Assembly: GCF_014656195.1 (NCBI RefSeq)
Contig: NZ_BNBY01000019.1
Span: forward strand, 62,722 to 126,721
Reading direction: 5' to 3'
DNA: 64,000 bases
DNA from: Kitasatospora xanthocidica
Lineage (GTDB): Bacteria; Actinomycetota; Actinomycetes; Streptomycetales; Streptomycetaceae
Part shown: piece after piece, positions 33,554-42,270 of the stretch
Numbering within the stretch: position 1 is the first letter of the stretch
How the letters are laid out: every line of letters starts with the position of its first letter
Notes under the pieces: model-generated
What the model was told of the DNA's origin: nothing
Database searches by the model: none
Seen by the model: only the letters and a program-made list of their open reading frames with translations
Position numbers and translations under genes: made by a program

Positions 33554-35071
33554 TCAGGAACGGCTACCGGTGCGGCCCGGCAGGAGCAGGGAGGTGAGCG
33601 CGCCCAGCAGGCTGAGGGCCGCGGCGGCGAGCAGCGCCGCGCGGGAGCCGTGCAGGAGGGCGGTGGCGGTGGCCGTACCGGAAGCCGCGGAAGCCGCGGT
33701 GTCGGCCGTGCCGCCGGTGACGGACTGGGCGATGGCGCCGAGCAGGGCGAGGCCGAGGGCGCCGCCGAGTTGGCGGGAGGTGTTGAGCAGGCCCGAGGCG
33801 AGGCCGGCCTCGGCGGGCGGGACGGCGGCGGTGGCCGCCGTGGTGGCGGACATCAGCATCAGGCCGAGGCCGGATCCGGTCAGCAGCAGCGGGCCGAGCA
33901 GGTCGGCGGTGTAGCGGGGGTCGGCCGGCAGGGCGGCGAGCCACAGCAGTCCGGCCGCCGCGACGGTGCCCCCGTACAGCGGCAGTCGGCGCGCCCCGGC
34001 GTCCAGCAGGCGGCGGGAGATCAGCGCGGCCGCGGCCAGGCACACGCCCATCGGCAGCATCGCCAGTCCGGTCTGCTGGGCGGAGTAGCCGAGGACCTGC
34101 TGCATCAGCTGGGAGACGAGGAAGAGCGACGCCGTCAGGCTCGAACCGAGCAGGAGGACGACGAGGTTCCCGGTGGTGACGCCGGGCAGGCGGAAGACCG
34201 GCAAGCGGACCAGCGGGTTCGCGCTGCGCGCCTCGACGCGGACGAAGACGGTGAGCAGCAGGGCCGCGGCGGTGAGGGTGGCGAGGGTGGTGGGGGACGT
34301 CCAGCCGCGCTCACCGCCGCGGGTGAGGCCGAACAGGAGCAGTCCGACGCCGGTGGTCGAGACGAGGGCCCCCGGCAGGTCGAGGCGGCCCAGGGAGCCG
34401 CGGACGTCGGCGGGCCGCAGGCAGAGGTGGACGGCGGTCAGCAGTGCGATGCCGATGGGCATGTTGACGTACATCACCCAGCGCCAGCCGGCGTGTTCGG
34501 TGAGGACACCGCCGAGCAGCACGCCGAGTGCGGCGGCCGACGAACTCGACGCCGCCCAGGCCGACATGGCGCGTCGGCGCAGGTGTGGCCGGTCGGCGGT
34601 GGCGGCGAGGACGACCCCGAGGGTCGAGGTCGCCAGTGCCGAGGCCCCCAGGCCCTGGGCGGCGCGGGCGGCGATCAGGGCCGGGCCGTTGTCGGCGAGT
34701 CCGCCGAGGGCGCTGGCGGCGGTGAACAGCACCAGGCCCGCCCGGAGGGTGGCCCGGCGGCCGAAGAGGTCGCCGGCGCGGGCCGCGAGCAGGGTGAAGC
34801 CGCCGAGCACCAGCAGGTAGGCGTCCACCACCCAGCGGGCGGCGGCGGATCCGAGTCCGAGGTCGGCGCTCATCGCGGGCAGGGCCACGTTCACGATGGC
34901 GCCGTCCGTCACGACCATGAACGACGCGGTGCAGGCGATCGCCACGGCCGCCGCGACGGGGAGGCCGGGCCGCAGCAGGCGCGGTGGCCCGGGCGGTGGC
35001 GGGCCGGCGGGCGGCGGCGCGGCGGGCGGAGGTGGTGCGGCGGGGTCGCCGGCGGAGGAGGGCAGGGGCAT
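33554..35071 (-). CDS. MFS drug exporter (EmrB/QacA, 14-TMS type)
   Basis: A 505-residue major facilitator with about 14 hydrophobic segments. It has motif A-like GDLFGRRATLRAG, the WRWVMYVNMPIG stretch typical of DHA2 drug:H+ antiporters, and an N-terminal Pro-rich tail. It probably exports a drug at the expense of the proton gradient. It lies head-to-head with the TetR gene at 35201, with a palindromic operator at 35079-35121 just 8 bases upstream of its start, and is followed by the FAD monooxygenase gene. Repression by the TetR protein and induction by the drug are inferred. Confidence 0.9.
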   Translation of the reverse strand: MPLPSSAGDPAAPPPPAAPPPAGPPPPGPPRLLRPGLPVAAAVAIACTASFMVVTDGAIVNVALPAMSADLGLGSAAARWVVDAYLLVLGGFTLLAARAGDLFGRRATLRAGLVLFTAASALGGLADNGPALIAARAAQGLGASALATSTLGVVLAATADRPHLRRRAMSAWAASSSSAAALGVLLGGVLTEHAGWRWVMYVNMPIGIALLTAVHLCLRPADVRGSLGRLDLPGALVSTTGVGLLLFGLTRGGERGWTSPTTLATLTAAALLLTVFVRVEARSANPLVRLPVFRLPGVTTGNLVVLLLGSSLTASLFLVSQLMQQVLGYSAQQTGLAMLPMGVCLAAAALISRRLLDAGARRLPLYGGTVAAAGLLWLAALPADPRYTADLLGPLLLTGSGLGLMLMSATTAATAAVPPAEAGLASGLLNTSRQLGGALGLALLGAIAQSVTGGTADTAASAASGTATATALLHGSRAALLAAAALSLLGALTSLLLPGRTGSRS

Positions 35072-35078
35072 GTCGACT

Positions 35079-35121
35079 CCTAACCTGAACAGTGTTCTAG
35101 TAGAACGGTGTTCAGGTTAGG
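35079..35121. promoter_or_regulatory. Nested palindromic operator between MFS and TetR genes
   Basis: Outer arms CCTAACCTGAACA (35079-35091) and TGTTCAGGTTAGG (35109-35121) pair perfectly over 13 bases. An inner palindrome, GTTCT/AGAAC, lies at 35094-35106. It overlaps where both promoters must be, matching classical TetR-type divergent regulation. Confidence 0.85.
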
Positions 35122-35200
35122 GTAGGCTCAACGGCGTGTCAACGCGGGTGGCCATGGTCCGGAAGCCGGCCCAACCCGCCTTCCCAGCAAGGAGATCCGC

Positions 35201-35818
35201 GTGCGCCTGCACCGCGAGGACGTGCTCGCCGGAGCCCTCGGCCTGCTCGACCAGGACGGCCTGGACGGGCTCACCATGCGCCGCCTCGCCACGTCCCTGG
35301 GCGTCGGCCCCAGCGCCCTGTACTGGCACTACCGCGACAAGCAGGCCCTGCTGGAGGCCATCGCCGAGGAGATCATGAGCGGCGTCGCCGACGTCGACCT
35401 CGCACTGCCGCCGCGCGAGCGGACCGCCGAACTCGCCCGGCGCCTGCGGCGCGCCCTGCTCACCCGCCGCGACGGCGCCCGCGTCCTGTCCGGCACCTAC
35501 GTACGCCGACCCAACACCCTCCGCTTCGGCGAGGTCGCCGTCCAGACCCTCGCCGCCGCCGGGGTGCCGGAGACGGAGACCGCGCTGGCCTTCTTCACCG
35601 TCCAGGACTACGTCCTCGGTCACGTCATCGAGGAACAGAGCCGCGAGCACCAGTTCGCCACCACCGACCGCACCCCGACCCCGGACGCCGCCGCCACCGG
35701 CGACTACCCGGCCATCGGTACGGCGATCCGCCACTGGGCCGCCCACACCCCGGACGACCGCTTCGAGTACGGCCTGCGGCTCCTGCTCGACGGCCTCGAC
35801 CGCCGCACCGGCGCCTGA
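35201..35818 (+). CDS. TetR-family repressor of the tetracycline-repressor subgroup
   Basis: A 205-residue repressor: MRLHREDVLAGALGLLDQDG, the helix-turn-helix RLATSLGVGPSALYWHYRDKQALL at about residues 28-51, and a C-terminal domain resembling TetR_C_1 (ELARRLRRALLTRRDGARVL, then FFTVQDYVLGHVIEEQ). The GTG start follows CAAGGAG. It is divergent from the MFS exporter and FAD monooxygenase, with the nested palindrome between. Its likely inducer is a polycyclic aromatic drug, by analogy with the subgroup, but this is inferred. Confidence 0.9.
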   Translation: MRLHREDVLAGALGLLDQDGLDGLTMRRLATSLGVGPSALYWHYRDKQALLEAIAEEIMSGVADVDLALPPRERTAELARRLRRALLTRRDGARVLSGTYVRRPNTLRFGEVAVQTLAAAGVPETETALAFFTVQDYVLGHVIEEQSREHQFATTDRTPTPDAAATGDYPAIGTAIRHWAAHTPDDRFEYGLRLLLDGLDRRTGA

Positions 35819-35866
35819 CCGCCTGCCGCCCCGCGGCCGCCCTCCCCATGCCGGACAGGTGAGCAC

Positions 35867-35913
35867 GGCCGAAGACGGCCCACGGCGGTTGCCGCCGTGG
35901 GCCGTCTTCGGCC
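35867..35913. terminator. Perfect 22-base-pair terminator hairpin
   Basis: Arms at 35867-35888 and 35892-35913 match fully, with a TTG loop, between convergent genes ending at 35818 and 35994. Confidence 0.9.
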
Positions 35914-35993
35914 GCTGCCTCACCGCACCGCTCGTCCGCTTCCCGCGCGAAGGCCCCGCCCATCGGATCGGCGGACGACAGCGAGACGGCTCG

Positions 35994-36716
35994 TCACACC
36001 TCGCCGGTCGGCCGCAGTTCGCGTTCGAGGGCGGAGAGGGCGAACGCGTCCGCGGAGGCGTGCTGCCAGCGCGGGCGTCCGAACATCACGTCCCCGGAGA
36101 GCCCGTTGAGCATGGCCACGGCCCTGATGACGAACTCGGTCGGGTCCACGTCGGCGAACCGCCCCAGGGCCCGGCCTTCGAGGAGGATGGCTTCCAGACG
36201 CTCCTCCCACGCGTCGGAGAGCGCGGTGAGGAGCTGCCGGCCGGCGTCGTCGTGGTGCTGGGCGAGCACGTGCGTCCACAGCGCGTAGCGCTCGTCACCC
36301 TGGTGGCGGGGCAGGTAGAAGCGGACGAACAGGGCCAGCTTCTCGGAGGGGGAGGCGGCCTGGTCCGCGGCCTGCTGGAACCGGGCCAGGAGGTCCGCTT
36401 CGCTCCATGCGAGGACTTCGAGCAGGAGGCGGTCCTTCTTGCCGAAGTGGTACAGGATGTGCCCGGTGCTCATCCCGGCCCGCGCGGCGATGTCCGACAT
36501 CCGCACGGCGGCGGGGCCCTTCTCGGCGATGGCGCTGATCGCGGCCCGCATCGCCCGTCCCCGCGCTTCGTCGCCGCTGGGCTGGCGCTTCCGGTCGGCC
36601 GAGGCCAGGGCCGGCTGCGGGGTGGCACCGGGCTCCGCGTTCGGCGCGAGCCCGGTCGTGCCGTCCGGCGAGCGGAGTGGCTGGGGCCGGGCGGGCTCGG
36701 TCTCTGGCGTCGGCAT
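35994..36716 (-). CDS. TetR-family regulator (BetI-like)
   Basis: A 240-residue TetR-family protein with a long, Pro/Ala-rich N-terminal tail of about 45 residues, a helix-turn-helix near residues 70-95 (MSDIAARAGMSTGHILYHFGKK) and a C-terminal region of the TetR_C_6/BetI type (YALWTHVLAQHHDDAGRQLL). The tail means the true start could be one of several later codons, but the ATG at 36716 is acceptable. It is divergent from the amidase at 36880, with AT-rich palindromes between, and is likely its repressor. Confidence 0.87.
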   Translation of the reverse strand: MPTPETEPARPQPLRSPDGTTGLAPNAEPGATPQPALASADRKRQPSGDEARGRAMRAAISAIAEKGPAAVRMSDIAARAGMSTGHILYHFGKKDRLLLEVLAWSEADLLARFQQAADQAASPSEKLALFVRFYLPRHQGDERYALWTHVLAQHHDDAGRQLLTALSDAWEERLEAILLEGRALGRFADVDPTEFVIRAVAMLNGLSGDVMFGRPRWQHASADAFALSALERELRPTGEV

Positions 36717-36736
36717 GGCCTCACCTCGCGTCTGGG

Positions 36737-36771
36737 GATCTAGATCCGTAGTCTAGACTGAAAATCTAGAC
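36737..36771. promoter_or_regulatory. CTAG-type operator between TetR and amidase
   Basis: GTCTAGA at 36751-36757 and TCTAGAC at 36765-36771 are perfect inverted 7-mers with a 7-base spacer. GATCTAGATC at 36737-36746 is a third CTAG palindrome. It is AT-rich against its surroundings and lies between divergent starts. Confidence 0.75.
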
Positions 36772-36879
36772 AGTGCGATTGGAGCCCGAAGGCCGCGTGA
36801 GCGCGGTCCCGACGCCCAGTGACTCCGCTTGTCCGACCCACCCGCCTGTCCGACCCACCCCCCCTCAGGAGGCACCCGC

Positions 36880-38616
36880 ATGACGCGCGGATTCGACGTT
36901 GTGGAGACCTGTATCGCCGACCTGCGCGCGGCGCTGGAGAAGGGCGAGACCACCTCGGTCGACCTGCTCGACGCGTACCTCGCGCGGATCGACGCGTACG
37001 ACCGGCCCGGCACCGCCACCGCGCTCAACGCGATGGTCGTGATGAACCCGGACGCCCGCGCCGAGGCGGAGGCCTCCGACGCGCGCCGCGCGCGCGGCGA
37101 GACGCTCGGCCCGCTGGACGGCATCCCGTACACCGCGAAGGACAGCTACCTCGCCAAGGGCCTGACGGCGGCGGCCGGTTCCCCGGCGTTCGAACACCTC
37201 GTCGCCCAGCGCGACGCCTTCGCCATCGAGCGGCTGCGCGCGGGCGGGGCCGTCCTCATCGGCCTGACCAACATGCCGCCGATGGCGAACGGCGGTATGC
37301 AGCGCGGCGTGTACGGCCGCGCGGAGAGCCCGTACAGCGCCGACTGGCTCACCAGCGCCTACGGCTCCGGCTCCTCCAACGGCTCGGGCACCGCGACCGC
37401 GGCGTCCTTCGGGGCCTTCGGCCTCGGCGAGGAGACCTGGTCCTCGGGCCGGGCACCCGCGTCGTACAACGCGCTGTGCGCCTACACCCCCAGCCGCGGC
37501 GTGATCTCGGTGCGCGGCAACTGGCCGCTCGTCCCGACCATGGACGTCGTCGTCCCGCACACCCGCAGCATGGCCGACCTGTTCGAACTGCTCGACGTCG
37601 TCGTGGCCGACGACCCGGAGACCCGCGGGGACCTGTGGCGGGCGCAGCCGTGGATCCCGCTGCCCGCCCCCTCCCAGGTGCGTCCCGCCTCGTACCCCGC
37701 ACTCGCCCCCGCCGACGCCGCGGCGGCGCGGGCCGCCCTCGCCGGAAAGCGCGTCGGCGTCCCCAGGATGTACATCAACGCCGACCCGGACGCCGGGACG
37801 AACCCCGGCGGCGGCATCGGCGGCCAGACCGGGCAGCGGATCGACACCCGCCCCTCGGTGATCGCCCGGTGGGAGGCGGCTCGCCGCGACCTGGAGGCGG
37901 CCGGCGCCGAGGTGGTCGAGGTCGACTTCCCCGTCGTGTCGAACTACGAGTCCGACCGCCCCGGCGCGCCCTCGCTGTCCACCCGCGGCCTGGTCGGCGC
38001 CGACTTCCTCACCGTCGAGATCGAGGACCTGTCCGCCTGGGCCTGGGACGACTTCCTGCGCGCCAACGGCGACCCCGCGCTCACCACCCTGACCGAGGTC
38101 GACGGCGACCGCATCTTCCCCAAGCACCCGGGCGAACTCCCCGACCGCTACGCCGGCTTCGACGACACGATCGGCGACTACCCGCGCTTCGTCCGCGAGC
38201 GCCCGTACGCGTCCTTCACCGACATGCCCCACCTGGAGGAGGGACTGCGCGGCCTGGAGGAGACCCGCCGGGTCGACCTGGAGCTGTGGATGGACGGACT
38301 CGGCCTGGACGCCGTGGTGTTCCCCGCGGTCGCCGACGTCGGCCCCGCGGACATGGACGTGAACGAGGCCTCCGCCGACCTCGGCTGGCGCAACGGCGTC
38401 TGGGTCGCGAACGGCAACCTGGTGCCCCGTCACCTCGGCATCCCCACGGTGACCGTGCCCATGGGCACCATGACCGACACCGGCATGCCCGTCGGGCTGA
38501 CGTTCGCGGGCCGCGCCTACGACGACAACGCCCTGCTCGCCCTCGCCGCCGCCTTCGAGGCCACCGGCAACCGGCGCACGGAGCCGCCCCGCACGCCCCG
38601 GCTGGCGGCGGAGTGA
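36880..38616 (+). CDS. Large amidase-signature hydrolase
   Basis: A 578-residue amidase-signature enzyme. The catalytic Lys is in GIPYTAKDSYLAKG. The signature YGSGSSNGSGTATAASFG lies near 165-182, with the cis-Ser and nucleophile expected in the following WSSGRAPAS segment, where the usual DTGGS is replaced by EETWSSG. It has additional insertions over the 460-residue norm. The change at the nucleophile region makes it an unusual member; activity should be checked. The ATG follows CAGGAGG. It is divergent from the TetR gene and probably repressed by it. The substrate is unknown. Confidence 0.82.
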   Translation: MTRGFDVVETCIADLRAALEKGETTSVDLLDAYLARIDAYDRPGTATALNAMVVMNPDARAEAEASDARRARGETLGPLDGIPYTAKDSYLAKGLTAAAGSPAFEHLVAQRDAFAIERLRAGGAVLIGLTNMPPMANGGMQRGVYGRAESPYSADWLTSAYGSGSSNGSGTATAASFGAFGLGEETWSSGRAPASYNALCAYTPSRGVISVRGNWPLVPTMDVVVPHTRSMADLFELLDVVVADDPETRGDLWRAQPWIPLPAPSQVRPASYPALAPADAAAARAALAGKRVGVPRMYINADPDAGTNPGGGIGGQTGQRIDTRPSVIARWEAARRDLEAAGAEVVEVDFPVVSNYESDRPGAPSLSTRGLVGADFLTVEIEDLSAWAWDDFLRANGDPALTTLTEVDGDRIFPKHPGELPDRYAGFDDTIGDYPRFVRERPYASFTDMPHLEEGLRGLEETRRVDLELWMDGLGLDAVVFPAVADVGPADMDVNEASADLGWRNGVWVANGNLVPRHLGIPTVTVPMGTMTDTGMPVGLTFAGRAYDDNALLALAAAFEATGNRRTEPPRTPRLAAE

Positions 38617-38751
38617 CCTGAGGACGTCCGGGAGGGCACGAAGTCGCGGGGGGGGTGCCGCAGCGGAACGTGAGCGGCGGGCCTCAGCCGGCCACCCCGA
38701 GCCCCGCTCCCGTTACGGCCGCACAGCGGTCGCACGGGGGCGGGTCTCGTC

Positions 38752-41025
38752 CTACCCGGCCGGGGCCGTCGCCGGGGAGGCCGGCGCCAGGGGCCCGTCG
38801 TGGCGGGCGCTGGCGCGCCAGTCGGCGACGCGGACCAGGGTTTCGAGGAAGGCGAGGCGGAACGGGCCGAGACCGGGGGCGTCGCGCAGGGACAGGGCCC
38901 GTTCGGTCCAGGCCGCCGGGAAGGCGGCGGTGCGCAGGGTCCGGGCGGGGAAGTGCTCGCCGGTGGACAGCCGGATCGGCGGGGTGCGGTCCCCGTCCGC
39001 GACGCCGAGCAGCAGTGGGGCCTCGTCGCCGCGCGGGCGCACGGTGAGCCGGACCTGGCCGTGGTGGGCGGCGGCGAGGTACGTCACGAGCGGGTGGTGA
39101 CCGCCCTCCCAGAGCAGCAGGGCGCTGACGAGCTCGTGCCGCAGGTAGGGGCGCGGCGAGTGGTAGGGCGGCAGGGGGTCGGCGCCGTTCCTGGACTTGG
39201 CGAGCAGGCCGCCGGGTGGGTCGGTGCGGCCGGCCCGCAGCTTCTCCTGGAAGGCGTCGTGGCACTTGCCGAGGTCGTGGAAGCGGGCCGCCTCGACCAC
39301 GGCCTCCCGCAGGCCGGTGGGGAGCGCGGGCAGCGCGGCGAGCAGCGACTCCGCCTCCTGCGCGGTCTCCTGGAGGTGCTGGTCGAGGCCGACCCAGGCA
39401 GTGCAGCCGTAGGCCGGCCGCCCGGGGACGGCGGCCTCGCAAGCCACCGGGGCCGGACTCGCCGGGGTCCAGCCGCGGTCCGGGAGGTAGCCGCCGGTGC
39501 GGGCGTCCAGGAGCAGCCGGACGCCGGGCCGCAGGTCCTCCGGCCGCGCGGGGCGCCAGCGGCGGTCCAGGGTGTCGCGCAGCCAGGCCCGCCCGGCGGG
39601 AAGCCGCCGGAGCTCGCCGAGCGGCACCGGGCAGAGTTCGGCGCCGCTCGGGTCCGGCTCGTCCTCGCCGGGCTCGGCGCGGTCCCAGGCGCGCCAGGCG
39701 ACCAGGGCCGGGAGCGAGTCGGCCTGCGCCGGGTCGCGGATCCAGTGGTCCACCCCGGCGGTGTCCCCGGCGGTGTCGTCGGCGGGCGAGTCGAAGAGGG
39801 CCAGGACGTCCTCCCGCCCCGGCCCGGGCGGCGCAAGCGGTACGGGCTGTACGGGCGCCGCGGCCGGCGCGTCGACGTCGGCCGTCAGCAGCTCGCCGGG
39901 GGTGACGGCCCGGCCCTCGTGGGCGGTCAGCCAGCGCGCGGTGGCCGCGTCACCGCCCTCGGGGGGCGTGCACCACAGCAGGTCGCCCCCGTCCGGGTGC
40001 TCGCCGTGGCGGTTGCAGCGGCCGGCGCGCTGCACGAGCGAGGCCCAGGGCGCGAGTTCGGTGACCAGGGTGCGGCTGGAGAGGTCGAGCCCGGCCTCCA
40101 GGGCGGGGGTGGCGACGAGGACGAGGTCGCGCGCGCCCTCGGCGGCGGCCAGGGCACGGTCGAGGTCGGCGCGCCGGAAGTGCGGGTGCAGCAGCAGTGC
40201 CTCGCACCTCCGGGCGGCCAGGGCGGCGTGCACGGCCCGGGCCCGTCCTGGGGAGTCGAGCACCACGACGGTCCGGGTGCCCGGCACGTGCGCGGCGGTG
40301 ACGGCCTCGGCGAGGGCGGTGACGTAGCGCCCCGGCGGAAGGTCGAGACGGCCGATGCGCCGCACCGTCCCGGTCGTGTCCGGCGCGCGCACCGTCCTCC
40401 CGCCGAGACCGCCCGGCCCCCGGACCGACGACATCCACATCGTCCCGGTCGCCGCAGCCGTCCCCAAATCGTCTCGTAGACACTGGAGTTGCACACCGGT
40501 GGCCAGACCGGGCCCGAGCAGGCGCGCCTCGTCGAACACCCACTGGGCGTCGGTGTGCAGCAGCGCGTACGAGACCGGCGCCATCGTCGGCGCGTCCGCG
40601 TAGCCGCGCATCAACGCCCGGCTGAGCACCATGTCGTGGGTGCCGACCAGGATCGCGCTGCGCTCGGGGCGCCGCAGCCAGCCGCCCTCCTGCGCCGCGG
40701 CGCCCGCGAGCAGGTGCAACCCGACCTCGTCCGCGCGGCCCAGGCGCGCCAGCCACTCCCCGATCCGGTCGACGGCCTGGTCGGCGAGGCTGTGCCGGGG
40801 CAGCACGTACACCAGCCGGCGGGGCGTGGCCCCCGGCGCGGCGATCAGCCGCCGGTACAGCCACGGCAGCACGGCGGCCACCGTCTTGCCGGCCCCGGTG
40901 GGCGCCTCCAGCAGAGTGGGCAGTCCCTCGGCGGCCAGCGCCGACTGGTAGGGGTAGGGGGTGAAGCCGGTGGCGGTGCGCGCGAAGGTCTCGTAGGTCT
41001 CGCAGGTCTCGAACTCGGCCGTCAT
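38752..41025 (-). CDS. cas3: Orphan Cas3-like helicase with C-terminal HD nuclease (type I-G-like)
   Basis: A 757-residue SF2 helicase-nuclease. Walker A is EAPTGAGKT (residues 40-48), the Walker B box is DEAR (165-168) and the motif III equivalent is MWMSSV (196-201). Motif V is VATPALEAGLDLS (304-316) and motif VI is QRAGRCNR (332-339). The C-terminal HD domain has H550, H583-D584 (ARFHDLGKC), H630, H654-H655 (AAAHHGQVR) and D735 (VADWRAS). A helicase-first, HD-last order is typical of type I-G Cas3. No cascade gene, adaptation gene or repeat array is in the window. DEAR replaces the more usual DEAH/DEVQ, and SSV replaces SAT. It stands alone between the amidase and the two-component locus. 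Confidence 0.85.
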   Translation of the reverse strand: MTAEFETCETYETFARTATGFTPYPYQSALAAEGLPTLLEAPTGAGKTVAAVLPWLYRRLIAAPGATPRRLVYVLPRHSLADQAVDRIGEWLARLGRADEVGLHLLAGAAAQEGGWLRRPERSAILVGTHDMVLSRALMRGYADAPTMAPVSYALLHTDAQWVFDEARLLGPGLATGVQLQCLRDDLGTAAATGTMWMSSVRGPGGLGGRTVRAPDTTGTVRRIGRLDLPPGRYVTALAEAVTAAHVPGTRTVVVLDSPGRARAVHAALAARRCEALLLHPHFRRADLDRALAAAEGARDLVLVATPALEAGLDLSSRTLVTELAPWASLVQRAGRCNRHGEHPDGGDLLWCTPPEGGDAATARWLTAHEGRAVTPGELLTADVDAPAAAPVQPVPLAPPGPGREDVLALFDSPADDTAGDTAGVDHWIRDPAQADSLPALVAWRAWDRAEPGEDEPDPSGAELCPVPLGELRRLPAGRAWLRDTLDRRWRPARPEDLRPGVRLLLDARTGGYLPDRGWTPASPAPVACEAAVPGRPAYGCTAWVGLDQHLQETAQEAESLLAALPALPTGLREAVVEAARFHDLGKCHDAFQEKLRAGRTDPPGGLLAKSRNGADPLPPYHSPRPYLRHELVSALLLWEGGHHPLVTYLAAAHHGQVRLTVRPRGDEAPLLLGVADGDRTPPIRLSTGEHFPARTLRTAAFPAAWTERALSLRDAPGLGPFRLAFLETLVRVADWRASARHDGPLAPASPATAPAG

Positions 41026-41112
41026 CGGGCCAACCTACGGCCAAGCCGGTCCGGTGGACAGCACGGGGACCGGCGGACGGCTCGTCCCGTGGTCCACGCG
41101 CCCGAGGGCGTC

Positions 41113-41127
41113 ATCATCGAATCCTCA
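41113..41127 (+). promoter_or_regulatory. CTCA-N7-CTCA direct repeat, copy 1 (imperfect)
   Basis: ATCATCGAATCCTCA: the second half is exact and the first has one change. It lies 58 bases before the small exported protein at 41186. Confidence 0.55.
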
Positions 41128-41185
41128 TCCGGCCCCGGCCAAGCTCCTCCCACAGCAGAACGGTGCGAACGGGCGGAGCTGGACG

Positions 41186-41497
41186 GTGCGGAAATCCCTT
41201 CTCGGCAGGGCCGGCTGGTCGTCCGTCGTCCCGGCGGCGGCCCTGGTGACGGTCCTGGCCACCGGGGCGGCGACGGCGGCCCAGCTCGTCGCGGACGCGG
41301 GCGTCAGCCCGGCCGGCGTGGTCTGCGAGCGCCTGCGGGTGGTACGGCACCACCGGCTGGTGGCACAGCACTGCCCTCCCGCGCCGGACGAGGGCGCTCA
41401 CCTCGGCGCTCACCTCGGCGCTCACGACGGCGCTCCCGGCGAAGCGCCCGGCGGCACGCCTCACCCGCCTCATCGAATCCTCAGGTTCCCCCTGTGA
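41186..41497 (+). CDS. Small exported or membrane-anchored protein
   Basis: A 103-residue protein. A basic N-terminus leads into a hydrophobic segment at about residues 11-33 (SSVVPAAALVTVLATGAATA). It is followed by a short periplasm-facing part with two cysteines (VVCERLRVVRHHRL, QHCPPA), and an imperfect tandem GAHLGAHLGAHDGA run near the C-terminus. The GTG is preceded by GGAG at a good distance. No family is recognised. It lies just upstream of the two-component genes on the same strand and shares their direct-repeat motif. It could be an input or accessory protein of that system. Confidence 0.55.
   Translation: MRKSLLGRAGWSSVVPAAALVTVLATGAATAAQLVADAGVSPAGVVCERLRVVRHHRLVAQHCPPAPDEGAHLGAHLGAHDGAPGEAPGGTPHPPHRILRFPL
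41469..41483 (+). promoter_or_regulatory. CTCA-N7-CTCA direct repeat, copy 2
   Basis: CTCATCGAATCCTCA lies inside the last codons of the small exported-protein gene and 121 bases before the response-regulator start at 41605. Confidence 0.6.
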
Positions 41498-41604
41498 TGC
41501 TGTTCGCGGTCGACGGCGGCGCCTCCCCGGTCCCCCACGGAGGGGGAGGCGCCCCGTCGCCGCGGCCGACGGCTCCGCCGCAGGTCACGGCTATCCTGGC
41601 CGGC

Positions 41605-42270
41605 ATGCGCGTACTGGTGGTCGAGGACGACGATGACCTGCGGTTCGCCGTGGCCGCGGCTCTGCGCGGCAGCGGCCTGGCCGTCGACGAGGCCGGGGAC
41701 CTGCCGGCCGCGGACGAGGCGTTGTTCGTGACCGCCTACGACTGCGTGGTCTTCGACCGGATGCTGCCCTCCGGCGACTCCGCGGCCTACGTGCAGCGGA
41801 TGCGCGCGGACGGCCGGACGGTGCCGGTGCTGTTCCTCACCGCCCGCGACACCGTCGCCGACCGGGTCGAGGGCTTCGCCACCGGCGGCGACGACTACCT
41901 GGTCAAGCCCTTCGCCGTGCCCGAACTCGTGGCCCGGGTACGGAACCTGTGCCGGCGCACCGCCGTCGCCCGGCCGCCCGTGGTGCGCTGCGGCGGGCTG
42001 GAGATCGACACGGCCCGCCGTACGGTGCACCGCGACGGCGTCCTGCTGTCGCTCACCACCAAGGAGTTCGCCGTCCTGGAGACGCTCGCCGCCCGCCCCG
42101 CGGAGGCGGTGCGGCGCAGCGAGCTCGTCGAGCGCTGCTGGGACGAGCTGACCGAGCCCAACTCCAACGTGGTCGAGGTGCTGGTGTCGCAGCTGCGCCG
42201 CAAGCTCGGCGAGCCGCCGCTGATCCACACCGTGCGCGGGGTCGGCTACCGGCTGGAGGAGCAGCCGTGA
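41605..42270 (+). CDS. OmpR-family response regulator
   Basis: A 221-residue response regulator. In the receiver domain the acidic pocket VVEDDDD lies at the N-terminus. The phospho-acceptor Asp is in CVVFDRMLPSG, the Thr in LFLTARD and the Lys in YLVKPFAVPEL. The winged-helix output domain (about residues 125-221) has LTTKEFAVLETL, NVVEVLVSQLRRKLGEP and VRGVGYRL. OmpR-type regulators bind paired direct repeats about 11 bases apart, which fits the CTCA-N7-CTCA motif found four times in this locus. Its stop overlaps the kinase GTG (GTGA). Confidence 0.92.
   Translation: MRVLVVEDDDDLRFAVAAALRGSGLAVDEAGDLPAADEALFVTAYDCVVFDRMLPSGDSAAYVQRMRADGRTVPVLFLTARDTVADRVEGFATGGDDYLVKPFAVPELVARVRNLCRRTAVARPPVVRCGGLEIDTARRTVHRDGVLLSLTTKEFAVLETLAARPAEAVRRSELVERCWDELTEPNSNVVEVLVSQLRRKLGEPPLIHTVRGVGYRLEEQP

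Noticed and set aside
38617-41185. Search for a CRISPR array next to the Cas3-like gene
   Set aside because: No regularly spaced direct repeats are visible on either side or elsewhere in the window.
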